From the NCBI GenBank assembly GCA_030267965.1, contig BRYA01000653.1:5198-24688 (forward strand): 19,491 nt of DNA. The letters run 5' to 3'. Made by a program: the position numbers and the translations under genes. The notes below the pieces were generated by a model, which ran no database searches, was not told the DNA's origin, and saw only the letters and a list, made by a program, of their open reading frames with translations. Numbering within the stretch: position 1 is the first letter of the stretch; every line of letters starts with the position of its first letter. Positions 1 to 8,927 of this stretch are shown here, in pieces. Source of the stretch: Triparma columacea (taxonomy: Eukaryota; Sar; Bolidophyceae; Parmales; Triparmaceae).

Positions 1-1625
1 TGAATGTGAAGAAAAACGTTAGGACATTCGTGGTCGAGCTTGCGATCAAGTTACGTCCGATGGTCAAGATGTTCAGGATTGGCTTGGGGATGAGGTTGTT
101 CACTATTGCAGCGTCATCTTACGTCGACATGGCGACGGATGTGGTGGTGACGATTGCATTCTTTAGGACTGCTGGGCAAGAGGGTTGGGGAATGGCTTCC
201 TTGACTTGTGTGTCTGCGGGGATTGGATGTCAGGCTTTATTTGCGTGGTTGCAGTACAGGGGACTGGGGTTTAGGAAGTGGGGACCAATGGTTTTGTCTG
301 CATTCTTGGGTGTCCTACCGGTCATTGAAGCGTGGTCTGTGTTTCGGGGTGCTGAACAGGCTGAGGGTATGCTGTATGACCCTCTTATGATGCTCGCCAT
401 TACCAAAGGATGTGAAATTATATTTGAGTCGCTCCCTGAGTCGATCATTCAGGCCATCTCCATGCTGTCAAGCAACCTTGAAGACCTCTCTCTCATCAAC
501 TACTTCGGCATTACTTCTTCGATTGTTGCAACTGGGATGATCTACACCGATGCCAATATTGGTCTTGCTCGCTCTCTGTTTGTTGCTGCACCTAAGAATC
601 CTGCCTACAACTGGCTTCCGATAGATAAGACGGCCTTCAAGAAGTGTTTCGGTGGCTTCTTCCTCTTCACCATGACGTTCTTTACATGTAACGTTTTCGC
701 AATCGCTCTCACATTCCTCAAATTTGGAGGTAGCTTCATACTATACGGTTTCCTTACCGAGATCACCGCAGTTATGCTCTTCAAGCACTTCGTAGACGGC
801 GAGCTCTTTGCCTATTCTCTTGCTGCGAAACCTTCAAAAGTTGACTTCGTTCTGGGCCCAATCATAAAATTTGCCTATTATATGGTCACGTTTGTTGGGC
901 TCCACACAACGTCCAAAAATCCATGCGAGTTGGGCCCACACGTCAGTTCGACGCTCATTATTTGGCGAATGATAACAAGTTCCGTACTTGTTATCCTAAC
1001 ACTTCCAAGCCTCGTTGACGATGGAACGTTGCCGTGGCTATCAGTCACGGGTGGGATGGGACTGCATTTCTCGTGCTTAGTTTTGAGCTGGGTTGGAGCG
1101 GCGATGTTCTTCGGGAATATGGCAGAAAACTGTGAGAGGTGGAGGTGGTGGAGGAGACAGACAGGGAAGCAGCACATCGAAGAAATGTGGGATGCGAAGG
1201 AGGTTTGGGCTGCCAGCTGCGAGACAAAAGATGAGGATATGATCGATTGGGTAATGGTCATCCACCCCCTCTACTTCCCCATGGACTGCATAAAGTCATG
1301 GATCTGCAACGACCTCGTCTCAAAGTATGGGCTGGCGAATGATGACACTGAAAACGACAAAAACGAGGACGTCACCCCCCCCCCCTTCCTTACTTCTGAC
1401 TTCCACGACCACATGATTATCATATTCACATGGTGGGGTAACGAAGACGCTCTCACCTCCGTACGCACTGCACTCTCCTCCCTCCCCACCTTAACCCCCC
1501 CCGTCATAACCTCGCAAAGCAGTAAGATCTCGAAACAACAGTCGAATACCGGCAAAGTTGCCCCAGAAGCTTTCATCATGGCCAAAACTGATGGGTTGGA
1601 GAATCATAAAAATGAGCCAAAATGA
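1..1625 (+). CDS. Polytopic membrane protein, 5'-partial, possibly XK-related-like
   Basis: The frame is open from the window edge, so the true start lies upstream; the first ATG-like codon at position 6 is GTG and is not a credible eukaryotic start. At least 539 residues are visible with no intron. I count about nine hydrophobic stretches, near residues 27-50, 63-82, 92-111, 130-152, 163-180, 213-240, 243-262, 318-337 and 350-370. A soluble, charged tail of about 165 residues follows. The segment around residue 140 carries ESLPESIIQ, with acidic and proline residues inside an otherwise hydrophobic helix. This recalls the E-x-P-Q-x-x-Q pattern in XK/Kell-related scramblase-like proteins, but only weakly, so the family is a guess. 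The tail is low in complexity and contains a C-tract coding for prolines near 1374-1386. The gene converges on the tetraspanin-like gene, with 232 bp between stop codons. Confidence 0.7.
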   Translation, partial: NVKKNVRTFVVELAIKLRPMVKMFRIGLGMRLFTIAASSYVDMATDVVVTIAFFRTAGQEGWGMASLTCVSAGIGCQALFAWLQYRGLGFRKWGPMVLSAFLGVLPVIEAWSVFRGAEQAEGMLYDPLMMLAITKGCEIIFESLPESIIQAISMLSSNLEDLSLINYFGITSSIVATGMIYTDANIGLARSLFVAAPKNPAYNWLPIDKTAFKKCFGGFFLFTMTFFTCNVFAIALTFLKFGGSFILYGFLTEITAVMLFKHFVDGELFAYSLAAKPSKVDFVLGPIIKFAYYMVTFVGLHTTSKNPCELGPHVSSTLIIWRMITSSVLVILTLPSLVDDGTLPWLSVTGGMGLHFSCLVLSWVGAAMFFGNMAENCERWRWWRRQTGKQHIEEMWDAKEVWAASCETKDEDMIDWVMVIHPLYFPMDCIKSWICNDLVSKYGLANDDTENDKNEDVTPPPFLTSDFHDHMIIIFTWWGNEDALTSVRTALSSLPTLTPPVITSQSSKISKQQSNTGKVAPEAFIMAKTDGLENHKNEPK

Positions 1626-1857
1626 AAAACAATAAAATAGAATTTGAGGCATTTCCACGAAAACTATTCTTCATTTTTGGGTACTTATCCCATCAAAACA
1701 CTATTGGCAATCGCAGGCCACCTGAAGCAAAATGAAATCCCCAAATTCACACAACAAATCCACCCAAAACCTCACTTCAACAAAATGATGTTCTTTGTTT
1801 TTTTTATCGTTGTTAATTTACAATTCATGTTAGTTGGCTCTTCCTCAATGGCAAGGT
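1626..1857. other. Intergenic region between convergent genes
   Basis: This AT-rich spacer separates the stop of the left-hand membrane protein gene from the stop of the tetraspanin-like gene on the other strand. An AATAAA hexamer sits at 1631-1636, only six bases after the left stop codon, and could serve as a polyadenylation signal. It contains T- and A-rich stretches, including a T-run near 1798-1805, that could hold the 3' end signals of both transcripts. I see no coding potential. Confidence 0.5.
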
Positions 1858-3896
1858 TTATAAGTAGACGCACTTGTAGTCCTTGAGGTTGTGAATGAGA
1901 ATGGTGCATGCCCTGGTGGCTCTGATTGCAAAGAGGCAGCTGATTGCCGCAACGAGCCCCGCCATTTTAAAGTCCGCCTCGACGACGTGGACAATTTCCT
2001 CTCTCGTCCACTCGGGGCAGAGCTCTTCATCTGCAAGCACTCCATCTTCGTATTCACAGCAGCAGCAGCCGTAGAGTTCGCTCCTGCAGGCAACCTCCCC
2101 CACCTTGCCATCTCCCTTGACGCCGTATATTTGGCTTATTTGCCACGCAAAAACGAATGAAGAGGCACATGCCAATCCTAGCATCAGGACGACCACGCCC
2201 ATTGCCAAGGCGTAGAACTTGAGGACGCCTCTGAGCTTCTCTCTGCTGGCGAAGATCCCAAGGAGCGCAAGGAAGAACATACAGCCTAGGAGAGGACGAG
2301 CACGCGGGAGGAAGAGGGCGGGAGTGCGTCAGTAGATGGTAGTGTGTGTAGCAAAATGTTGCTTCTGTTGAACCTTAGGCGGGCGAGCCGCTTGCTTACC
2401 TCCATTTATAAAAAAGAGGTACTTTAGCCACACATCTCCCACCTGGAGCTCGTCGTGCTCGTTGAAGAAGAAACCTATTGCAATGCAAAATGCTGCGGGG
2501 GGATGATTGGGAAGAGAGGTTTAGATGTTGGTTGGGTGTGGTTTGATAAGCCCTCTCTTTGAATCTTTCTCCGAAGAAACGACTCTCACCTATAGGGAGG
2601 AAAAGTAGCCAGTTGATTGCATCGAGCATCGACGACATGATGACTGGTAGCGTGAGAGTCCTTTCGACAAGCTTGAGGCTCATGAGGAGCAGGAGCATAT
2701 TGACGATCCCTACTACACCATTAAAGTTACAGAAGGTTCCCATGAAGTCTAGGAACTATGGGGTCAAGGGTTGGAGTGGTTGGTGAGTTGGGGCGGTATT
2801 GTACGAGTGTTAGATTTTAGCCCGTGTGCGTGCAAATATATATATTTCATAATCGACGACTTCACAGTACCACCCATCGATGCACGTTTAGACCGCCCCC
2901 CTTCCGAATTCTCACCTTCTCCTCCGCTGCATCTCTGACCGCCTTGCAGTCTTTCGCGTTGTACTCACTGATGCACCACTCCTCGGTGGTATCGTACCCT
3001 GGTCCTCCCTTGATAGGGGCAGTGCATTTGTTATCCCAAGTGTCTGGCTCGCAAAAGTACCGCCTCAAAAAGTCGAACTCCACCCTTGAGCGGGAAGATG
3101 TGTGGTGGGTTGGGGGGATGGGGTGAGATGGGCAAGAAGTATTGGCATGGGAGAGCATTATGAAAACGACAACGATATTTTCAGAACTAACTTCAGCCTC
3201 CGACGTCTCACCTGTCCCATCTATGACTGATCCAGCCCTCTAGTAAGTCCTTAAAGTCGAGCGAGATCACGCTGAAGAGGAACAGCAGCGGAATCGCGAC
3301 GAGGCTTAGCCAGTAATACCAGATGAGCATCTGTGCGCGAGCGGGGGGGGGCGATAAGTCGAGGCGTGCGAGAAACAAAACATTATGCGTCTACAGATGC
3401 GACGCAGACAGTCCCCCCCCCTCCACCCCCCCTCACCTGTATATTGACCTTGTGTGCAGCCCTAATCCCCATGATGCTAATGATGGTAAGGTACCCCCCT
3501 ATAATACACTGCGCCATGTAGCTCTGCGTCCCCGCGTTCCTCTCCTCCACATTGCTTATCCCCGCCGACCCCGAGCTCTTCCTGAAGTTGTGGTTGAAGG
3601 CTAGGACAATTCCCAGGCCGACCACACACTGGTAGAGGGAGCATACGAGAACAAAGACGTTGTTCGTGATGAGGTACTGCCTGTCTGTCAGCGACCGGAA
3701 CTTGGTCTGAGGGCAGCGATCAGGTTGAGGTGGTGTGTCAGGTGGGTTCATAGCGCTGCCATGGAGGCTCAAGGTTAACAACAATTGACACTGGACCGCC
3801 GATACTCTACGTCCTCGGGCTTCAATCCAGCCTTACCTTTAAACGGCCCACCCCTAATGAGTTACAGCAACCGACGATGCAACCAAGGAGTCCCAT
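1858..3896 (-). CDS. Double tetraspanin-like 8-TM membrane protein, seven exons
   Basis: Exons on the minus strand: 3896-3837, 3706-3437, 3330-3212, 3084-2916, 2755-2590, 2492-2400, 2285-1858. All junctions are GT-AG and the frame closes to 434 residues. The N-terminus MGLLGCIVGCC has cysteines of the sort palmitoylated in tetraspanins. The chain reads as two successive four-helix units. Unit 1 has TM1, a short loop, TM2, TM3, a large loop with four cysteines (YFC, NKC, EWC, KDC) and TM4. Unit 2 has TM5, a short loop, TM6, TM7, a large loop with a CCCC cluster plus two flanking cysteines, and TM8. The stretch FFLALLGIFASREK...LKFYA in unit 2 resembles the tetraspanin TM2-TM3 junction. Ordinary tetraspanins have one unit of 200-300 residues. 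The canonical CCG triplet is absent, so the family call is by topology and cysteine pattern. The gene is divergent from the next one, 257 bp between start codons. Confidence 0.75.
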
Positions 3897-4153
3897 GGTG
3901 AAGGTTGGGGAGAGGAAGGGGAAGGGTAGGTAGGGTTATGGGGCCTCTTTTCTTGGTTCCCTTGTTTGCAGGTGGGTCAAGCGGGAGTAATTTTCAGAAA
4001 GTACGAGGAGGACCACAAAAATTCTTCTTCTAACGCTACTGGTATTTGCTTAATTATTAAGAAAAAAGAGGATTCCTCGGTCTTCCGACTTCCTGCAAAA
4101 CTGCTCAGCAGAAGAAGCATTTACCACTTAAAACCAAAGGAAGAGTCTTGAAT
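3897..4153. promoter_or_regulatory. Putative bidirectional promoter region
   Basis: This 257-bp interval separates the ATG of the double tetraspanin-like gene (minus) from the ATG of the two-TM gene (plus), so both promoters must lie within it or in adjacent exons. It contains a G/A-rich stretch near 3898-3940. I see no TATA box or other recognisable element. Confidence 0.4.
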
Positions 4154-6189
4154 ATGGGATGCTTATCTGCTTTCAACCCTCTCACATGGGGTGACGCCCT
4201 TCGTCCTGGTAAGTGTGTAACCCTAACTCTATTTTCTTGAGGATCTTGGTCGGTTGTGGGGTAGGTGGGGAGGTTCTGTGAAGAGAGAGGGAGGGTTAAA
4301 GAAGAGAGAGTTGACGATTATCTGTACGGTCGAAACGAGTTGACGACGCGAAATTAGCGTAGTTTCAATGTCGTTGCACCACATTGTTTTTTCCACTTTG
4401 ATCTTGTGTCGCATGTACTGTTATTGTGCATATTCATTGTATTCGCCGTCATTGTGCCGGAGTTATTTTTCTGGGACGACATTATTCCCGGTGCATCGTA
4501 TTTCACCACACGTTATCGCCTGCAACACCAAAGTGCCTCCATCTACCCCCTTTTGTCATCTCCACCCTCTTCTGTCCCCTTTGAGATCTTCTCCTACGTT
4601 CCCCTTCTAATCTCTACTCCCGAACCCCATCATCTCCCTTCTCAGCTCCAAAGATTGACGATGAGAAGCGCAAGTCTCGCGCTTTCCTCTTTATTGCAGC
4701 CCTTCTCATCATCGTCTCACTGATCACTTGCGCATTTGTTTACTACCTCCAGAACCCTGGGACCAAAACCACAACCGTGAAAAACCTTACCGTGGAGAAA
4801 GCGCAGGACCTCTTCGATAAGGAGAATGAAGGGACCATCATGCAGTTGGATTGCAAGTGTGCGAAGTCTTTCACGGAGAGTGAGTTGTCGGGGGGTGGGT
4901 GGGGGGGGGGGGAATGTGGGGGGGAATGAGGGAGGAGAGGGGAATAAGTAAATTCGCTGTTTTGACCCCCCCCCCCTCCCCCCCCCCCTGATCCCCCCAG
5001 ACCACCCCGGCCTCGTAGACGTATATGGGTCCAGTTGCCTGGAAGAGGCTCCCATCTACAACCGTTGTATAAAATCAATCCCGAGCGCGGCGAACGCCTA
5101 CCTCGCAGCCAACTGCCAGATAAACTCCTGCGACTGCGAGATCAACCAGAACTTTGCCGTGGCCATGTGCAGGAGCTTCGTGAAGGTTTTGAGCGCCAAT
5201 TACAACGCGGAAAAGATGAGGGTCTCGAGCCTGATCTCGAAGGAGATGTTCTCGGAAAACGCTATCGAAACTTACACAGATATGTGCATGGCCAATCTGG
5301 AGCTGCAGCTGGACACGATCGAGGTCATGGGGTACGGGTTGAACGAGTTGAGGTGAGGGCAAGGAGGGATTTGGGGGGGGGGTTGCGGGGGGAGCGTATT
5401 CCTTGTCGGCTCGTTTCTCTTTGTACACGATCTCCCCTCGTTGTCCATTTCTCACTCTTAATGGCGCCCCTTAGGTTCTCTGATACTTCCCTTGAACCTG
5501 ATATTGAAAACTACGCGAAAATTGCACAAGAAAAGTATGCAAATTTTGTTGAGGATAACGAGGAGATAATCTGCCCCAGTTGGTCTTACAACGACGCGAC
5601 CGACGAAGGTGAGTAGGCCGCCGTGGAAGGCGGGGGGGGGAGAGAGGAATTCTTTTCACTTAACTAATGCCTTTCCCCTCCTCAATTCGTAAACACCCTC
5701 GTCCTCTTCCTCCTACTCGCCCGCTTCCATGTGATTCCAGAGAGCCACCCACTCTTTGATTCTAGTGTTGAACAGACTAATTTAGACTTGCAGTGGGACA
5801 ACAGCGCGAACATTATTAACACCGCGCTCGGTGGCGATGAAGCGAAGAAGGGACATTACCAGAGCTGCAACCCTACCCAGTGCGAGTTTGTTGAGGACGA
5901 GAGGTGAGAAGAGAGGCGCGGGGCCGCAGTGGGGGAGATTATGCACGCTGCGATCCCGATCGAAATCTAACGCCTCCTTTCTGTCGTCGCCTCCTCCGAA
6001 AGCATCAACGATATTGCTCTGAAAGTGCTGGCCCTCGCGTCCCCTATTTTCTCCACCGTAATGTCCTGTTTCATTGTCGTCTATGGGTTCCTAGACAACC
6101 ACTGGTCTGACAGGGAGCACGAAATGATTGACACTTTGGGGAAGAAGTCACTCACTAATAATCCTGTCATTGGGGACAACTCGCTTTGA
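4154..6189 (+). CDS. Two-TM protein with Cys-rich ectodomain, six exons, unknown family
   Basis: Exons: 4154-4208, 4646-4879, 5001-5352, 5475-5608, 5741-5903, 6003-6189. All junctions are GT-AG and the frame closes to 374 residues. The start MGCLS fits an N-myristoylation/palmitoylation signal, which supports this ATG and a cytosolic N-terminus. TM1 (AFLFIAALLIIVSLITCAFV) lies near residues 29-50. About 255 ectodomain residues follow with paired cysteines, including CKC, CDC and SCNPTQC. TM2 (VLALASPIFSTVMSCFIVVY) is near residue 325, then a short tail. N-x-T at KNLT is a possible glycosylation site. Two helices around a Cys-rich ectodomain is the topology of P2X or ENaC/ASIC channels, but none of their sequence motifs are visible, so I make no such assignment. 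Intron 1 (437 bp) is purine-rich at its 5' end and pyrimidine-rich at its 3' end, with no gene seen inside. Confidence 0.75.
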
Positions 6190-6439
6190 GCTGGTTTCGA
6201 AGCCCATTTTGAAGGAGAAACAAAAAGAGGGCAAGGGGTGGACAGGGAAAACACATATAGGAATGTAAGCAGCGGCAACGTGCGTCTTGTTGGAAAGAAA
6301 ACTTGTGACTTTCATAATATGCTCAACTGAAATTTGCACATTCTCAGCAACCCAGTCTCAGTTTTCCCATTATATCAATTCCATTTCAGCCATTGATATT
6401 GAGGATCAGTCCACTGGTAGTGTTCAACAGCACTTAACA

Positions 6440-8407
6440 ATGACAGGAGGTAAGAAAAGAGTTGTAAAGAGGTGTAAAGAGGTGTAAAGTGGGTGTGCAA
6501 TGAGTGTTTTCAATTGTTCTCGATCTTGAAATAGTTGAAATGTTGAATTTAGGACTTTAAAGAACACAATCCAAGCGCATTTTCCACAATTCAAGCGTAT
6601 TTATACACATGCGTCAAATATGAAGCAATGCAGAATACAATCCTCTCCTTTCTATAGAAATATGACCCTCTCTTCACAATCGCCACGCTCATGTTGTCCT
6701 CTCACACCCACTGTCGACACCATCACGACCACTTCTCCACAATCGCTGCGCTCATGTTGTCCTCTCACACCCAATATCGACACCATCACGACCACTTCTC
6801 CAATCACCCAGCTCAATACACCCTGCGACTGCGGCAGCGCCTCCCCGCCCTCCTCCCGCTCCTCGCGCTGCTACTCCTGCCGCTGGCGCTCACGCAGAGT
6901 GTGTCACAGAACTGCACCAACCTGTCCGCTCCGCTGTACGAGCGCGAGCGGTGCGTGCGTGAGTCCATCCTGTGCCCCGGCGCCACCTCCGCCCCCTTCT
7001 ACGACAAGCACGTGTCGCCGACTGTAGAATACATGCAGCCCGTGAACGTGAGCATGCTGCTGCAGGTGTGGCAGATCAACGAGCTGTCGGTGCAGGACTC
7101 GCAGATGGAGCTGGCGGCGTGGACGACGTTCGAGTGGATAGACGAGCGGCTGGCGTTCAACGAGACGGAGAGCGGGGTGGTCGCGACGACAGCGTTCGCG
7201 TCGCTCGACCCCGAGCACTCCGAGATCTGGGTGCCGCCGGTCTACCTGCTGAACCGCAAGTCGGCTGAGTCGGGACTGCAGGCCTCCGCCACGAAGGACG
7301 CGGTGATCTTTCCAAACGGGAAGGTGAGCTGGCGCAACCAGCACAACCTCGGGCTTCTGTGTGTGTTCGAAGGCCTGAAGGCCATCCCGTTCGACAAACT
7401 CACCGGCCACCTCATGTTCGGAACGTGGACGCGGCCTGATTTTGTGGTCAACCTAACCTTTGCGCCACGCGGCGCCCCTGGCAGGGAGGGCCTCGTGTTT
7501 GGCTTTGACGACGAGCTGGAGCCCAACATGTTTCGCGAGTACTCCATCAAGATGGACGAGTGCGAGACGTATACGGACACCATTTTTGACAAGAACCTCG
7601 GAATCACGTACCCTATCTTGATGTGAGCGGTGCGAGCGAAGCGAGCGCAACGAAGAAATTGCCTGCCTGCGGCGGAAGTGGGGCATAGGAGTGGTCGTCG
7701 GGGGGAGACCCCTCACCCCCCCTGAGACTATCCGCCCCGCACCCTCCATACTAACTCTCCGCTTGCGCTTGCTTCGCTCGCGCAGGTACCAGATCGTGGT
7801 GACTCGCTCGAAGAACTTCTACCTCGTCAAGATCGTGGTGCCCAACATCATACTCACGTACCTCTCCTTCGGCATCTTTCTGCTCGATGTGCGCTGCGGC
7901 GAGCGCCTGGGCTACGGCATCACGCTGCTGCTCGCCATGTTCGCCGTGGACATCACTGCGTCGGCGCTCCTCCCCATCAGCGACGCGTGGCTGTGGATCA
8001 ACGTCCTCATCGGCGTCTCCACATGCTTCGCGGTGATGGCGCTGGTCGAGTCGATCCTCGTGCTCTGGCTCTACTACAAGTACAAGACGGACGAAGACGC
8101 CGTCTCCCCGTTCATCGACATCGCCAAGCCCGCCCGCATGGTCTTCAACGCGGCTGACAACGCCTTCGACAACCCCTCCGCGCCGCCGCAGGAGGAGGAG
8201 TTCCACGATGCGCACGAGGTGCACAGCAAGGAGGCGGCCGCGAGGCGCAAGCGGACGGCCCGCCAGCAGTACCTGCACGAGCGCAACCTGGAGGAGCGCT
8301 ACGTCGCCATGGGCATGCGGCTCGACTTCTTCGCCCTCATCCTGTTCCTGCTCTTCTACTCCGTCTTCGTGCTCGTCATGTTCCTCACGGCGTCCTCGTG
8401 GGATTAG
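6440..8407 (+). CDS. Pentameric ligand-gated ion channel (Cys-loop/Pro-loop superfamily), three exons
   Basis: Exons: 6440-6449, 6812-7622, 7786-8407; 480 residues. Residues 1-33 form a signal peptide (LPALLPLLALLLLPLA core). The extracellular domain shows EWIDERL (loop D-like, 111-117), IWVPPVYLLN (loop A-like, 142-151), the loop beginning C187 with IPFD (195-198), and a loop C region with C254 and Y257. The second loop cysteine is replaced by Gly202 and the loop is one residue longer than usual, so the signature disulfide cannot form. M1 is about 284-307. M2 starts at ERLGYGITLLLAMF, with E313 at -1', R314 at 0' and L323 at 9'. M3 is about 343-370 and ends VESILVLWLYY; a charged 75-residue cytosolic loop precedes M4 (452-476). 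E at -1' predicts cation selectivity. Third codon positions are almost all G or C, unlike the neighbours. Start choice: this ATG is the only one that joins the signal peptide through a GT-AG intron in frame. Confidence 0.88.
6450..6811 (+). other. Intron 1 of the ion channel gene, with a 63-bp tandem repeat
   Basis: Donor GTAAGA at 6450 and acceptor CCCAG at 6807-6811 join ATG-ACA-GGA-G to CT-CAA and keep the frame. The intron is homologous to intron 1 of the following transporter gene (8613-8915). It contains short iterations of GTGTAAAG near 6470-6497 and the 63-bp tandem duplication at 6675-6800. Open reading through the tandem repeat gives His-rich residues, which I take as fortuitous. 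Confidence 0.7.
6675..6800 (+). repeat. 63-bp tandem duplication, two copies
   Basis: Copies at 6675-6737 and 6738-6800 begin CACAATCG and run through CTCATGTTGTCCTCTCACAC to ACCACTTCTC with a few mismatches. The homologous intron of the transporter gene has a single copy (near 8838-8901), so the duplication arose after the cassette was copied, or one copy was lost there. Confidence 0.85.
7623..7785 (+). other. Intron 2 of the ion channel gene with terminal inverted repeat
   Basis: Donor GTGAGC at 7623 and acceptor CGCAG at 7781-7785 join the extracellular domain to M1 (ILM-Y) in frame. Bases 7632-7650 are the reverse complement of 7763-7781 over 19 positions with one mismatch, and that mismatch is a G-U pair in RNA. 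The arms lie 9 bases from the donor and 4 bases before the intron end, so the intron can fold into a long hairpin that brings both splice sites together. The middle contains further G-rich and C-rich stretches that could also pair. Confidence 0.8.
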
Positions 8408-8410
8408 TAA

Positions 8411-8927
8411 AAAGGGGTGGTCAGGGGAAATACATATAGAAATGATAAGCAGCGGCAGCGTGCGTTTTGTTGGAAAGAAAACTTGTGACTTTGTTCAAAA
8501 TCTCAGTCTCCCTTTCTCCGAACTTTCCATTGTCAAATGGCAGCCATTCCAGCCATTGATGTCGAGGATCAGTCCAATGGTAGTGTTCAACAGCACTCAA
8601 CAATGACAGGAGGTAAGTTAAGTATTTGTAAAGAGTGTAAAACGGTGTAAAGTGGTTGTACAATGAGTGTGTTCAAATATTCTCATTGTTGAAATAGTTG
8701 AAATGGCTGAAATTAGGACTTTAAACACAACAATCCAAGCGCATTTTTCACAATTCAAGCGTATTTATATACATACGTCAAACATATGAAGCAATACAGA
8801 AAAATCCTCTCCTTTCAATAGAAATATGACCCTCTTTTCACAATCGCTGCGCTCATGTTGTCCTCTCACAACCAATGTCGACACCATCACCACCACTTCT
8901 CCAATCACCCCCCAGCTCAATACACCC
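8411..8927 (+). repeat. Direct repeat copy B: promoter/exon 1/intron 1 cassette of the transporter gene
   Basis: This copy of the cassette at 6232-6823 starts four bases after the stop codon of the ion channel gene. The channel's 3' end must therefore be formed inside the transporter's promoter region. It contains the transporter's ATG at 8537, exon 1 to 8612, and the whole of intron 1. It ends 12 bases into exon 2, exactly as copy A does. Confidence 0.85.

Larger units (their letters stand above)
6232..6823 (+). repeat. Direct repeat copy A: promoter/exon 1/intron 1 cassette of the ion channel gene
   Basis: This segment aligns with 8411-8927. Shared blocks include GGAAAGAAAACTTGTGACTT, an exon block around 6392-6449, the GTAAG donor, a T/A-rich intron and the CTCAATACACCC just after the acceptor. 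In the exon block I count about 4 differences in 66 bases. This copy is longer because of an insertion near 6311-6345 and a 63-bp tandem duplication inside the intron. It starts 43 bp after the previous gene's stop. It supplies the 5' region, first exon and first intron of the channel gene. Confidence 0.85.

Noticed and set aside
4154..6189. Assignment of the two-TM gene as a P2X or ENaC/ASIC channel
   Set aside because: Only topology and cysteine richness agree; none of the conserved family motifs can be found in the translation.
6691..6811. His-rich N-terminal extension of the channel read from ATG 6691
   Set aside because: It runs through the 63-bp tandem repeat and a splice acceptor shared with the transporter gene, where the same sequence is intronic. 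The spliced start gives a clean signal peptide.
6904..7410. Long minus-strand open frame opposite the ion channel, and a similar one at 7751-8278
   Set aside because: High GC at third positions removes stops from the antisense strand. The products are Arg/His/Leu-rich without recognisable domains, whereas the plus strand encodes a clear channel.
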